Shown here: positions 26,766 through 35,486 of the stretch, one piece after another
Position numbering within the stretch: the first letter of the stretch is position 1
Layout: each line of letters begins with the position of its first letter
Origin: Micromonospora rubida
GTDB lineage: Bacteria; Actinomycetota; Actinomycetes; Mycobacteriales; Micromonosporaceae
NCBI RefSeq assembly: GCF_009908295.1
Contig: NZ_JAAALO010000011.1
Coordinates: 1-64,000, forward strand
Reading direction: 5' to 3'
DNA: 64,000 bases
Made by a program: the position numbers and the translations under genes
The notes under the pieces: generated by a model
What the model saw: only the letters and a program-made list of their open reading frames with translations
What the model was told of the DNA's origin: nothing
Database searches by the model: none

Positions 26766-29221
26766 GGGTGTTGCGGGTGCTGCGGGCGGTGCCGCTTCCG
26801 CTCGCGCTGATCGCGATGGTCGCGCTTGGCGGGGTGGCGCTGGACCGGGTGTACGCCGGGGGCCTGCTGCCCCGGTTGGTGATCGGCGCGGCGGCGGGTT
26901 CGGTGCTGGTCAGCGTGGCCGCCCGGCGGCTGCCGTCCTGGTTGGTCGCCCCACTGTCGGTGGCCGGCCTGGCGGGGTTCACGGCATGGTCGCTGAGGCT
27001 GTCCGCCGACGCGGCCGGGCTGTCGGGCTCGCTGGCCGAGGTGACGGTGGACGCGGCGCGCAACGGCATTCCCCGGCTGCTGACCGCGATGATCCCGGTC
27101 GAGCCGGCCCCGGACACGGTGCTGGTGCCGCTGGTCGCGGCGTGGCTGGCCGGGCTGGCGGCGGCGGAGGTGGTGCTGCGGGCCGGCCGGGTGCTGCTGG
27201 GCTTTCTCCCACCGGCGCTGCTCTACGCCGGCGCGCTGTACGTGGTCGGGCCGAACGCGGACCCGGCGATCTGGCCGACGGTGGCGTTCGCTGCGGTCGC
27301 CGCGGTCGGGCTGGCCGTGCCGTCCCGAGGGCCGGGCCCGTCGGGGCCGGACCCGACCGCCGGGCTGGCTCCCGGGGTGCGGGCGGCGGTGCGGGTACGC
27401 CTCGCCGCCACCACCGCCGCCGGGCTGGTCGTGGTGGTGGGCCTGGCCGCCCTGCTCGGCCCGATGGTGGCGGGCCGGATCGACGACCGGCCGGTGGACC
27501 CGCGCCGGTACGTGGAGCCGCCGCAGGTGGAGTCCCTGGACGAGAACCCGCTGATCCGCATCTCCGGCTGGGCGTTGAACCCGCGGCAGAAGCTGCTGGA
27601 CGTGACGACACGCCGCCCCGGCGCCCCGGCCGACGACCCGGGCCCGGTGCCGACCCCCGCCGGGTCGCCCGGCCCGGCGAGCGGCACCCGGCCGGGCGGG
27701 GGTGCCTCGCCGAGCGGGGACGCCGCACCGGGCGGCGGTGACAGGCCGGGCGACGGGACCGGGCCGGGCAGCGGCGCCGAGGGCCGGTCGGTGCGGATCC
27801 GGCTCGCGGTGCTCAGCGACTACGACGGGGTGACCTGGCGGGTCGGGGCGACGTACCGCAACGCCGGGCGGATCCTGCCGGCGGCCGAGCCCGCCCCGGG
27901 GGCCACGGTGGAGACGGTTCGGCAGGAGATCACCGTGGCGGACCTGAGCGGGCGACTGTTGCCCGCGGTGGCCACCCCGCGCGAGGTCAGCGGCGCCCGG
28001 GTGGCGTACGACCCGCAGACCGGGACGCTGATCCGGCCGGAGGGGCTGACGCCGGGGCTGCGGTACACGGTCACCTCGGCGGCGGAGCGGCCGGACGACA
28101 ACCTGCTCGGCACGGCGGACGTGCCGGCCGGGGACGAGGTGGCCCGGGTGCTGCGGGTGGCCGACGGGGTGCCGGACCCGGTGCGCAGGCTCGCGACCCA
28201 GCTCGCCGAGGACAACGGCGCACCGTACGCGCGGGCGGCGGCGATCGAGCAGTTCCTCGCCGAGCACTACCGGATGGTGGCGGACGCGCCGAGCGGGCAC
28301 GCGTACCCGAACCTGAACTTCTTCCTCTTCGGGCCACGCAACGCGGGCGGCCAGCGGGGCACCTCCGAGCAGTTCGCGGCGGCGTTCGCCCTGCTGGGCC
28401 GGTTGACCGGGCTGCCGACCCGGGTGGTGGTGGGCTTCCGTGCCACCGGCGACGGGCCGGTCCGGGCCGGCGACGCGTACGCCTGGCCGGAGGTGCTCTT
28501 CTCCGGCCTCGGCTGGGTGCCGTTCGACCCGCTGCCCCGCCCGGACGACGAGCCGCGCCCGGTGGAGGAGGACTTCCGCCCGACGCCGGAGGATCCGCCC
28601 CCGTCGGAGGTGCCGGAGCCGACGGTCGAGCCGACCGCGGCGCCGGAGCCGGTGGCCGGGCCGGGCGGGCCGACCGACTCCGGTGGGCCGTCAACGGCGC
28701 TGCTGGTGGGCTTCGGGGCGGGCGGCACGCTGCTACTGGTCGTGGCCGGGCTGCTCACGCTCCTGCTGATGCGCCGGGCGCGGACCCGGGCGCGGCTGGA
28801 GCGGGGCGACCCCGGCCAGCGGATCGCCGGCGCCTGGCGGGAGGTCACCGACGCGCTGCGGCTGGCCGGCCGGCCGGTCGGCGGCGACCTCTCCGCCTCC
28901 GAGGTCGCCGCCCATGCCGGCCGGGCCGTCGCCGACGCCGGTCCCCCGTTCATCCCGGCCACCGGCGCCGCCCCCGCCTTCGTCCCGGCCGCCGGGCCAT
29001 CGAAAACCGGGACAGCCGCCGGGGATCTCGGCGCGCGGCTGGAGGAGCTGGCCGGTCTGCTCAACCGGACGGCCTTCGCCCCGGGCACGGCCACCGCCGA
29101 GCAGGCCACCCGGGCCGTCGCGACCGCCAACGACTACGTGGCCGCGCTGCGCGCCGGCCGTCCCTGGTGGGGCCGCCTCCTCTGGTCGGTCCGACCCGGT
29201 CCCCTGCGTTGGCCCCGCTGA
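26762..29221 (+). CDS. TgpA-like membrane transglutaminase-fold protein, catalytic residues replaced
   Basis: This 819-residue protein starts at GTG 26762, overlapping the DUF58 stop. Five to six membrane helices occupy residues 5-235. An outer region with a Gly/Pro-rich linker (about 290-340) leads to the transglutaminase-like domain (about 480-600), and a last helix lies near 645-670 before a cytoplasmic tail. In the catalytic motifs, the usual Cys of G-x-C-x-x-F-A is Ser535 (GTSEQFAAAF) and the usual His of H-A-W is Tyr573 (DAYAWPEV), while the Asp of WVPFDPLP is kept. Hydrolysis or transamidation by the normal Cys mechanism is therefore unlikely. It may bind wall peptides or act structurally in the MoxR/DUF58 system. 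Confidence 0.85.
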   Translation: MRVLRVLRAVPLPLALIAMVALGGVALDRVYAGGLLPRLVIGAAAGSVLVSVAARRLPSWLVAPLSVAGLAGFTAWSLRLSADAAGLSGSLAEVTVDAARNGIPRLLTAMIPVEPAPDTVLVPLVAAWLAGLAAAEVVLRAGRVLLGFLPPALLYAGALYVVGPNADPAIWPTVAFAAVAAVGLAVPSRGPGPSGPDPTAGLAPGVRAAVRVRLAATTAAGLVVVVGLAALLGPMVAGRIDDRPVDPRRYVEPPQVESLDENPLIRISGWALNPRQKLLDVTTRRPGAPADDPGPVPTPAGSPGPASGTRPGGGASPSGDAAPGGGDRPGDGTGPGSGAEGRSVRIRLAVLSDYDGVTWRVGATYRNAGRILPAAEPAPGATVETVRQEITVADLSGRLLPAVATPREVSGARVAYDPQTGTLIRPEGLTPGLRYTVTSAAERPDDNLLGTADVPAGDEVARVLRVADGVPDPVRRLATQLAEDNGAPYARAAAIEQFLAEHYRMVADAPSGHAYPNLNFFLFGPRNAGGQRGTSEQFAAAFALLGRLTGLPTRVVVGFRATGDGPVRAGDAYAWPEVLFSGLGWVPFDPLPRPDDEPRPVEEDFRPTPEDPPPSEVPEPTVEPTAAPEPVAGPGGPTDSGGPSTALLVGFGAGGTLLLVVAGLLTLLLMRRARTRARLERGDPGQRIAGAWREVTDALRLAGRPVGGDLSASEVAAHAGRAVADAGPPFIPATGAAPAFVPAAGPSKTGTAAGDLGARLEELAGLLNRTAFAPGTATAEQATRAVATANDYVAALRAGRPWWGRLLWSVRPGPLRWPR

Positions 29222-29814
29222 GCGCTCGATGCCCAGCGCTGGGATCGGGCCGGTGCAGAAATCCGGCCAAACCCACTCCCCCTTCCCGGACGGGGTCGGA
29301 ACCCAGGGCCTCGGCAAGGTCGTGAGGGTCTCCGGCTTGGCAGGTCCCAGGGGATACGTGCGCTACCGGCATCGTCGGCCCCTGCCGGGTCGGTCTTCGC
29401 CGGGTCGGCCTCGTCGGCGAGCCGGTCGAGGATGGTGTGCGCGGCCGGGGTGCGCGCCGTCGGGTCGGTCCACCCTCCGTCGCCCCTTTGGAGCTGCCCC
29501 GTTTGTGCTACCGATGGAGCGGGCGCGTAAACGGGGCAGCTCCAAAGGGAGCCGACAGACAGGTCCCCGACCGGATGCGGCGGGGGGCAATCGTCCGGCC
29601 GCCACCCGGACTGCCCGATGCGCGGGGCGGCAGGGGGCGCCGTGACGGCGACCTTCCGGAGCAATCCCGGAGGGTGGATGAACTTCGGGCGGGATCGGAC
29701 GCCCCGCGACTTTGCCGGGCCCTTGGTCGGAACCTGCTTGGTGCTCGGCGCTGTGGCGCTCGCGGTCAGCAGTTGCTCGTACGCGGGGAGTGTGAACGCC
29801 CCGTCAGGGATTAG
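29222..29814. other. non-coding gap holding a dispersed repeat element
   Basis: No supported gene lies between the transglutaminase-like gene and the minus-strand hypothetical gene. Most of the gap (29312-29640) is copy A of the repeated hairpin element described separately. Short frames through it are not kept between the two copies. Confidence 0.6.
29312..29640. repeat. dispersed hairpin element, copy A
   Basis: This segment shares three blocks with 49655-49925: an outer block (29312-29395), the central hairpin and a downstream block (29557-29640). An extra 70-odd bases lie between the first two blocks here. The hairpin has a perfect 21-bp stem (29484-29504 with 29529-29549) and a 24-base loop identical to copy B over its whole core. 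Both copies lie just downstream of a gene end. No transposase is associated, so a non-autonomous mobile element or a repeated structured RNA is likely. Confidence 0.75.
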
Positions 29815-30183
29815 TCACCACAGCGGCGTGCCGGTGATGTTCCACGTAGCGGCACCCTTGCCATCGTTGTTGATGTCGTAGGTAACCTTCGCGTCGGCTG
29901 ACCAGTAGCCCTGCCAGCTGTAGCCAATCCACGGCATCCAGCAGACCTCACTGGGCAGGTTGGCTGGCCGCGGGCCGTTGACGTAAGCCTTCAGGTCACA
30001 GGTCCACCGAGAAATCACGTGGTCCGCGCTGGTTTTGGTGTCCCGCCGTTCGATGGTCACTTCGATGGTGTAGGCATCGAACCGGACACCGGGCACGGGA
30101 GGGACGATGTCCTCGAAGTCCCAATAGGTCAATGACCTAGCGTCGGCCTTGCCGTCATCGAACGACCGGAAGCAAAGCATCAC
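29815..30183 (-). CDS. hypothetical protein, possibly 5'-truncated exported domain
   Basis: This 122-residue frame is unlike its GC-extreme neighbours in composition and reads as genuine protein. It is rich in aromatic residues and has a C-terminal part with WTCDLKAYVNGPRP, a second Cys in EVCWMPW and the ending ATWNITGTPLW. The two Cys suggest a disulfide and an extracellular beta-rich domain, but there is no signal peptide and no ribosome site before the GTG/ATG at the 5' end. An in-frame stop lies 12 bases upstream. It may be the remaining part of a longer exported protein. I do not recognise the family. Confidence 0.45.
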   Translation of the reverse strand: MMLCFRSFDDGKADARSLTYWDFEDIVPPVPGVRFDAYTIEVTIERRDTKTSADHVISRWTCDLKAYVNGPRPANLPSEVCWMPWIGYSWQGYWSADAKVTYDINNDGKGAATWNITGTPLW

Positions 30184-30473
30184 GTGGTGGCGTCAGTCTC
30201 TTGCGCACATCAGCTCCTCGTGTTCGCGTTGGGGTCGATCGGCACAGGCCGGGGCATCGGCAGGACCAGCCCCGGCCTGATCACGGTGGCGGCGGGCCAG
30301 TGGGTTCCCGCCGGAACCGGTCGGGCCTGGACGGTCCTGGACACCGGCGCAGGGCGGGGTGGCCCGGTACGAAGACACTAATTCCCGTATCGACGGGCCG
30401 CGTCATCTCGGTGACTGACCCTCTTCCGCAACCACAGCGGCAACCGCCCAGGGTGCCTACCACCCTGGTTGCA

Positions 30474-30641
30474 GGCGTCTGCTCCACCGGCCGGCCGGGA
30501 CAGCTGACCATCCGGATCACCGACGACGGGCCGGGCGCCGCCGCCGGGCAGGTGGGCGGCCACGGTCTCGTCGGGATGGACGAGCGGGCCCGGCTCTACG
30601 GCGGAAGCGTGCACGCCGGCACCGCCCCGCAATCGGGCTAA
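30474..30641 (+). pseudogene. C-terminal remnant of NarL-type histidine kinase
   Basis: The plus-strand frame reads LTIRITDDGPG and, a few residues on, GLVGMDERARLYGGSVHAG before a stop. These are the G1 and G2 boxes of the HATPase domain of HisKA_3 kinases. Everything before the domain is missing. It points tail-to-tail at a LuxR-type HTH fragment on the other strand, not head-to-tail as in an intact operon. Confidence 0.75.
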
Positions 30642-30644
30642 CCG

Positions 30645-30917
30645 GCCTGGTCGGACCAGCCCTGACTCGTACGCGAAGACCACCGCCTGCGCCCGGCTGG
30701 CCAGGTCGAGCTTGGCCATGGTCCGGTTCAGGTGGGTCTTGACGGTCGCCTCGGCGATAACCAGCCGCTCGGCGATCTCCGCGTTGGTCAGGCCCGCGGC
30801 GACCAGTCGCAGCACCTCCCGCTCCCGTTCGGTGAGGATGTCGAGCGCCGGCAGCGCGTGGGGCGGTGACGCGGCGGAGCCGGCGAAGGCCTCGACCGGC
30901 CCAGTGCTGCGGGACAT
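30645..30917 (-). pseudogene. LuxR-type HTH domain without receiver
   Basis: From the ATG at 30917 (preceded by AGGAGG only three bases away) the frame encodes 27 unrelated residues. A complete LuxR HTH follows (LTEREREVLRLVAAGLTNAEIAERL then EATVKTHLNRTMAKLDL), ending in ESGLVRPG. Normal NarL regulators stop here, but this frame has lost its stop and runs on to 30378 as the antisense of the kinase remnant. The receiver domain is absent. It is most likely a rearranged regulator; expression as a short DNA-binding protein cannot be excluded. Confidence 0.68.
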
Positions 30918-31040
30918 GAGCCTCCTGCCCTTCCGGTTTGACGCCGAAGATCGGCAGGCCTGAGCGTACGGTTACCGGCCTCGCCGGGGTCGAGCCGGCT
31001 GACCCGCCCACCATGGCCTGCCGCCGGAGCGGCGGCGGGG

Positions 31041-31832
31041 CTAGGAACGGAGGCGGCGGACGAGCTTGCGCAGGCCGGACTGCCAGCCGTCCGGGTCCTC
31101 CACCCGGCGCCGGGCGTAGGCGGCGACCTCGGGGTGCGGAAGGATGAGAAAGCGCTCCTCGGCGAGGCCGGCGACCACCGAGTCGGCGACCTGGTCCGCG
31201 GTGAGCACGGCGCCGGACGCGGCGATGACCCGCGCGCCCAGGTGGCCGGCGGCCAGCCCGTCGGCGAGCATCGGGGTGTCCACCCCCTGCGGGCACAGCG
31301 CGCTGATCCGGACGCCCTGGTCCCGGTAGGTGATGGAGAGCCACTCGGCGAAGCCGACGGCGGCGTGCTTGGTCGTGGCGTACGGGGCGTCGCCGACGGA
31401 GGTCAGCACGCCCGCCGCCGAGCAGGTGTGCAGCAGGTAGCCGCCGCCCCGGGCCAGCATCGCCGGCAGCACCGCGCGGGCGGCGTAGACGTGGGAGAGC
31501 ACGTTCACCCGCCAGGCCCGGTCCCAGCCGGCGTCGTCGACCTCCATCCCGCCGCCGGAGGTGACGCCCGCGTTCGCGCAGAACAGGTCGATCCGCCCGT
31601 ACCGCCGCTCGGTGTCGGCGACCAGCGCGCGGACCTGCTCCTCGTCGGTGACGTCGAGCTGCACGGCGTGGGCGACCGGGCCGACGCCCTCGGCGGCGGC
31701 GCGGGCCCCGGCGGCGTCGAGGTCGGCCACCACCACGGCGGCCGCGCCCTCGGCGGCGAACCGGCGGGCCAGGGCGGAGCCGATGCCGCCGGCCCCGCCG
31801 GTGATCACCACGATCCGGTCGGTCAGGTTCAC
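31041..31832 (-). CDS. SDR-family oxidoreductase
   Basis: This 263-residue short-chain dehydrogenase has the NAD(P)-binding motif TGGAGGIGSA near 11-20, NAG in CANAGVTSGG near 87, a catalytic Ser in the LLHTCSAAG region and the YATTK active-site motif. The start overlaps the stop of the LLM oxidoreductase gene by four bases (ATGA). Linkage with an F420-type enzyme suggests a shared redox pathway, but the substrate is not evident. Confidence 0.92.
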   Translation of the reverse strand: MNLTDRIVVITGGAGGIGSALARRFAAEGAAAVVVADLDAAGARAAAEGVGPVAHAVQLDVTDEEQVRALVADTERRYGRIDLFCANAGVTSGGGMEVDDAGWDRAWRVNVLSHVYAARAVLPAMLARGGGYLLHTCSAAGVLTSVGDAPYATTKHAAVGFAEWLSITYRDQGVRISALCPQGVDTPMLADGLAAGHLGARVIAASGAVLTADQVADSVVAGLAEERFLILPHPEVAAYARRRVEDPDGWQSGLRKLVRRLRS

Positions 31833-32821
31833 CGCGGCTCACCCCCGCCCAGGCGCGCGATCAGGTCACCCAGCGCCGCCGCCCCGCCACCGGCCAGCTC
31901 GGGGGTGGGCAGCAGAGCCAGCACCGGTACGTCCACCCCGGCGTCGGCGTAGCGGCGCACCTGGTCGCGGCAGTGCTCGGGCGAGCCGTGCAGCACCAGC
32001 GCGTCGACCACCTCGTCGGGCACGGCGGCGCCCGCGCCGCGCCGGTCGCCGGCCGCCCAGGCCCGCCACATCGGGCCGAGCGTCTCCTCCCGGCCCAGCC
32101 AGCGGTGGAACTCCGCGTACGCGGGCACGGTGAGGTAGCTGGTGATCAGCCGGCGGCCGAGGGCGCGGGCGTGCGTGGCGTCCTCGGTGGGGCAGACGAA
32201 GATCCGGGCCACCACCTCGAACCCGTCCCGCCGCTCCCCCAGCGCGCCGAGGGCGGTCGGCACGTCGTCGGCGGCGAGCCAGTTGAGGATCACCCCGTCG
32301 GCCTCGGCGCCGGCCAGCCGCAGCATTCCCGGGCGCAGGGCGGCCAGCAGTAGCGGCGGCGGCACGGCCGGCGGCCGTTCCAAAGTGAACCGGCGCACCG
32401 CGAAGGTGTCGTACGCGCCGTCGACGGTCTGCCCGCCCAGGGCTGCCCGCAGGAAGCGCAGCACGTCCCGGGTGCGCTTGAACGGCTCGTCGAAGGGCAC
32501 GGCGTTCCAGTCCCGCACCAGCACCGGCGAGGACGCGCCGAGGCCCAGGGCGAACCGGCCGGGGGCCGCCTCGGCGAGCGCGGCGGCGTGCATCGCGAGC
32601 AGGCCCGGCCCTCGGGTGAAGACCGGGGCGATGGCGGTGCCGAGCCGCAGCTCGGGCTGCCACGCGGCGGCGAGCGCCAGCGGGGTGAAGGCGTCGGACC
32701 CGGCCACCTCGGACGACCAGAGGTCGGTGAACCCCGCCCGGTGCAGGGCCGCGTAGACGGCGGCGTGGTCGGCCAGCGCAATGCCGCCCAGCGGCACGGT
32801 CATGCCCCATCGGTTCGTCAT
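31829..32821 (-). CDS. LLM-class (F420-type) oxidoreductase
   Basis: This 330-residue luciferase-like protein is of the group that uses coenzyme F420 in actinobacteria. The start ATG at 32821 begins TNRWGMTVPLGGIALAD. Barrel motifs include LRLGTAIAPVFTRGP, GRFALGLGASSPVLV and the C-terminal GSPEHCRDQVRRYADAGVD, typical for the family. It overlaps the SDR gene, so the two are probably made together. The reaction is unknown. Confidence 0.9.
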   Translation of the reverse strand: MTNRWGMTVPLGGIALADHAAVYAALHRAGFTDLWSSEVAGSDAFTPLALAAAWQPELRLGTAIAPVFTRGPGLLAMHAAALAEAAPGRFALGLGASSPVLVRDWNAVPFDEPFKRTRDVLRFLRAALGGQTVDGAYDTFAVRRFTLERPPAVPPPLLLAALRPGMLRLAGAEADGVILNWLAADDVPTALGALGERRDGFEVVARIFVCPTEDATHARALGRRLITSYLTVPAYAEFHRWLGREETLGPMWRAWAAGDRRGAGAAVPDEVVDALVLHGSPEHCRDQVRRYADAGVDVPVLALLPTPELAGGGAAALGDLIARLGGGEPR

Positions 32822-32910
32822 CGGTCGATCCTGCCCGCTGCCCGGGCGTCCCGGCAAGACGACGCCGGGCCCGAGGTTACGGGCGACGCGCGGTCCGGCC
32901 CGGCGGCGGC

Positions 32911-33591
32911 TCAGCGCGCGAAGGCGAGCCGGCGCATCCCGGCGCCGTCGAGCACGGCCCGTTCCCGGTCGGTGAGCGGCACCCGGCCGGTGGCCCTGCC
33001 GACCAGCGCCAGCCGGTCCCAGCCCAGCTCCGCCGGTACGTCCCGACCGCCGGTCAGTAGTGCCGTGGTGACCTCGGCCGCCGCCGGGGTCAGCCACGGC
33101 TCGCGGCCCAGGGCGGCGGCCAGGTCGAGGCCGTGCACGCCGACCTCCACCACCCGGGTGACCAGGAACTCGGCCAGGGCCATGGCGTCGCCGTGCCGGG
33201 TGCGGACCACCCAGCCGGGCGGCTGGCGACCCACCGCGTCGTCGGCGGACTGCCAGGCTCGGTCGAACTCGGCCGCGACCGCTGCGGGGTCGGGCAGTTC
33301 GCGGGCCTCCCGGCGGGCGCTGTCGATCCGCGCCCGGTCCACCTCGGGGGCGAACTTGGTCGCGCCGAAGTAGCCGGCGGCGTCCACCTCGGCGGCACCG
33401 GGGGCCGGCGCGGCGAGCATGCCGGTGAGGCGCCCGGCTCCGGTGCTGACGTGGGCGATCAGCTCCCGTACGGCCCAGGGCGGGCATCCGGTGGGCCGGT
33501 CCAGGTCGGCGGGGCTCAGGCCGCGCAGGACGGCGCCCAGCGTCGCGCACTCGGCGCGGAACGCCGCCCGTACCGTCGGAATGGTCACCAC
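32911..33591 (-). CDS. maleylpyruvate isomerase-family (MDMPI/DinB-fold) protein
   Basis: This 226-residue protein has the mycothiol-dependent maleylpyruvate isomerase N-terminal helical bundle: CATLGAVLRGLSPADLDRPT near 15-34, WAVRELIAHVSTGAGRL near 39-55 with its metal-ligand His, and FLVTRVVEVGVHGLDLA near 142-158 with another His. Family members are thiol-dependent enzymes, often of unknown substrate. The gene is 89 bases upstream of the LLM gene on the same strand and may share its transcript. Confidence 0.83.
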   Translation of the reverse strand: MVTIPTVRAAFRAECATLGAVLRGLSPADLDRPTGCPPWAVRELIAHVSTGAGRLTGMLAAPAPGAAEVDAAGYFGATKFAPEVDRARIDSARREARELPDPAAVAAEFDRAWQSADDAVGRQPPGWVVRTRHGDAMALAEFLVTRVVEVGVHGLDLAAALGREPWLTPAAAEVTTALLTGGRDVPAELGWDRLALVGRATGRVPLTDRERAVLDGAGMRRLAFAR

Positions 33592-33670
33592 CCCGTCACC
33601 CTCTCATTGGCCGTTTCGCGCCGTGCCCGGCGGGTACGCGCGGCCCGGACGAGGAGAGGGGCGCCAAGAG

Positions 33671-34123
33671 ATGGCCGGCATCATGCTGCGCAGCACCGCG
33701 TTCACCGATCATGACCAGTTGCCGGGACGCTTCGCCCGCGACGGCGGGAACGTCTCGCCGCCGTTGCAGTGGGCCGACGTCCCGGGCTCGGCGCGGGAGC
33801 TGGTGCTGCTCGTCGAGGACCCGGACGCGGGGCGGGAGCCGTTCGTGCACTGGCTGGTCACCGGCATCACGCCGGACTCCGGCGGGGTGGCCGAGGGCGC
33901 GGTGCCCGACGGCGGGCGGGAGTGGCCGAACGGGTTCGGCGCGTCCGGCTGGGGTGGCCCGCACCCGCCGCAGGGTGAGGACGCGCACCGCTACTTCTTC
34001 CGGCTGTACGCGCTCGACCAACCGCTGGAGCTGCCCGCCGCGCCCGCCGTGGAGGAGTTGCGCCGGGCGCTGGACGGCCGGGAGATCGCCAGCGGCACCA
34101 TGGTCGGCACCTACCGCCGCTGA
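33671..34123 (+). CDS. YbhB/YbcL-type PEBP family protein
   Basis: This 150-residue protein is of the phosphatidylethanolamine-binding/Raf kinase inhibitor-like family. The signature D-G-x-N-V-S-P-P-L (GGNVSPPLQW), the ligand motif VEDPDAGREPFVHWLV and the ending RYFFRLYALD are in the usual order and spacing. The start ATG at 33671 follows CAAGAG. Bacterial members are small cytoplasmic or exported proteins with unclear ligands; no signal peptide is seen here. Confidence 0.92.
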   Translation: MAGIMLRSTAFTDHDQLPGRFARDGGNVSPPLQWADVPGSARELVLLVEDPDAGREPFVHWLVTGITPDSGGVAEGAVPDGGREWPNGFGASGWGGPHPPQGEDAHRYFFRLYALDQPLELPAAPAVEELRRALDGREIASGTMVGTYRR

Positions 34124-34133
34124 TCCGCGCGGG

Positions 34134-35021
34134 TCAGCCCTTGATCCGGGGGACGAGCCGGTGCACCACGGCGAGCAACAGCGCCGCGACGATCGCCATC
34201 GTGCCGGCGATGCCGGCGGCGCTGCCCGCGTAGCCGACGAAGAGCGACCGGCGGCCCATCTGGTCGGGATCCACCCGGGGCAGGTCGACCAGCCAGGACA
34301 GGGCCAGCGCGGAGCTGACCACGGCCAGGGCGCCGGTCACGCCGAGCACGACGGCGGCGACGCGGTGGGCGTCGGCCGGCTCCACCTGGGCCTGTTCCCG
34401 CTGGGTGACCAGCAGCATCAGCCCGGCCAGCGCCGCCCAGGCCCCGACCACCAGGAACGCCGCGATGGCATCGCTCGGGCGGTGCCAGCCCGCGGAGAGG
34501 GTGGCCACCCCGGCGACGGCCGCGTACCCGGCGCCGACGAACGCGCCGAGCACCCGCACGGTACGCGGGAGCACCAGGATCAGCGCCAGGGCCACCGACG
34601 CGGCCACGGCGGTGTGCCCGCTGGGCAGGCTGTTGCCGGCGACGGCCCGATCGGGGTCGATGCCGTACTCGGGACGGGCCAGGAAGTGCTTGAGCAGTTG
34701 GGTGGTCACGTTCGCCCCGGCGATCAGCAGGGTGGCCGTGATGGCCAGCGCGACCCGACGCCGGATCAGCGCGATGAAGCCGATCACCGCGGTCGCCACC
34801 AGCAGCGACAGGGCCGACATGGTGTTGAGGATGCGGTCCACCGGGGTGGCGATGGTATCCTGGCCGATCCGGTTGCCGGTCAGCGCCACCGTGTCGACCC
34901 ACTGGCCGAGCTCGGTGTGCAGAGCACCGCGCCACACCACGACGAATGCGGCTGTCTGGGCCAGGGCCAGTACGACCAACCAGACCGCCGTCCAACCTCT
35001 CGCCGTCGCACGCACCCGCAC
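34134..35021 (-). CDS. PAP2-family membrane phosphatase
   Basis: This 295-residue protein has six or more membrane helices and the three-part PAP2 active site: KHFLARPE (near 117), NSLPSGHTA (near 135) and GWHRPSDAI (near 190). It probably acts on lipid pyrophosphates or phosphatidic acid at the membrane. After the active site come two further helices and a short C-terminal tail. I chose GTG 35021; a second in-frame GTG lies two codons on, and neither has a clear ribosome site. Confidence 0.88.
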   Translation of the reverse strand: MRVRATARGWTAVWLVVLALAQTAAFVVVWRGALHTELGQWVDTVALTGNRIGQDTIATPVDRILNTMSALSLLVATAVIGFIALIRRRVALAITATLLIAGANVTTQLLKHFLARPEYGIDPDRAVAGNSLPSGHTAVAASVALALILVLPRTVRVLGAFVGAGYAAVAGVATLSAGWHRPSDAIAAFLVVGAWAALAGLMLLVTQREQAQVEPADAHRVAAVVLGVTGALAVVSSALALSWLVDLPRVDPDQMGRRSLFVGYAGSAAGIAGTMAIVAALLLAVVHRLVPRIKG

Positions 35022-35206
35022 ACCGTAGCGGCACGCCCGGGAGCTCCTCCCGGTGGCCCGCCGACTTTGGGGCGGACCGACAGGAGGTTGCCGGTGACCG
35101 CCACGTCCGGGCCCGGAGGGCCGTCCACCCGCGATCCGCGACCCGCCGACCGGCCGGAGGCGCTCGCGGACCTGCTCGGCGGCCAAGGTCGGGGCCGGAC
35201 GTAAAG

Positions 35207-35238
35207 GGAGAGGCCGCCACGGGGGGAGCGGCCTCTCC
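35207..35238. terminator. 11-bp stem-loop
   Basis: Perfect 11-bp stem (35207-35217 with 35228-35238) and 10-base loop, in the gap between two minus-strand genes. Terminator function is inferred. Confidence 0.5.
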
Positions 35239-35444
35239 GGTGACGTACGTTACTCCGTCGACGACCGTCACGTGATCCCTCGACGGCCCCTTTTTCCGGC
35301 GCCTTTTCGCGGCAAGTTCGGTTTCGGGCGGTGGGGCGGGCCGGCCCGTTCGCTGCGTCGACCGTACGGCCGGCCCGTCCCGGCCTGACCGTGGGAGTCA
35401 GGCCGCCCGCCGACCGGCCTCGTGGTTCCCCCTGGCCGGCCGGG

Positions 35445-35478
35445 CTCCGGGTGGGCGGGCCGCGCCGCCCACCCGGAG
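35445..35478 (-). terminator. terminator after the GH48 gene
   Basis: Perfect 14-bp stem (35445-35458 with 35465-35478) and six-base loop, starting eight bases past the stop of the cellulase gene. Confidence 0.75.
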
Positions 35479-35486
35479 GATCTGGA

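Larger units (their letters stand above)
35022..35486. other. intergenic with several stem-loops
   Basis: No gene is supported. It contains hairpins at 35207-35238, 35382-35404 and 35445-35478. Frames crossing it on the plus strand are antisense to the cellulase gene or to the phosphatase gene. Confidence 0.6.
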
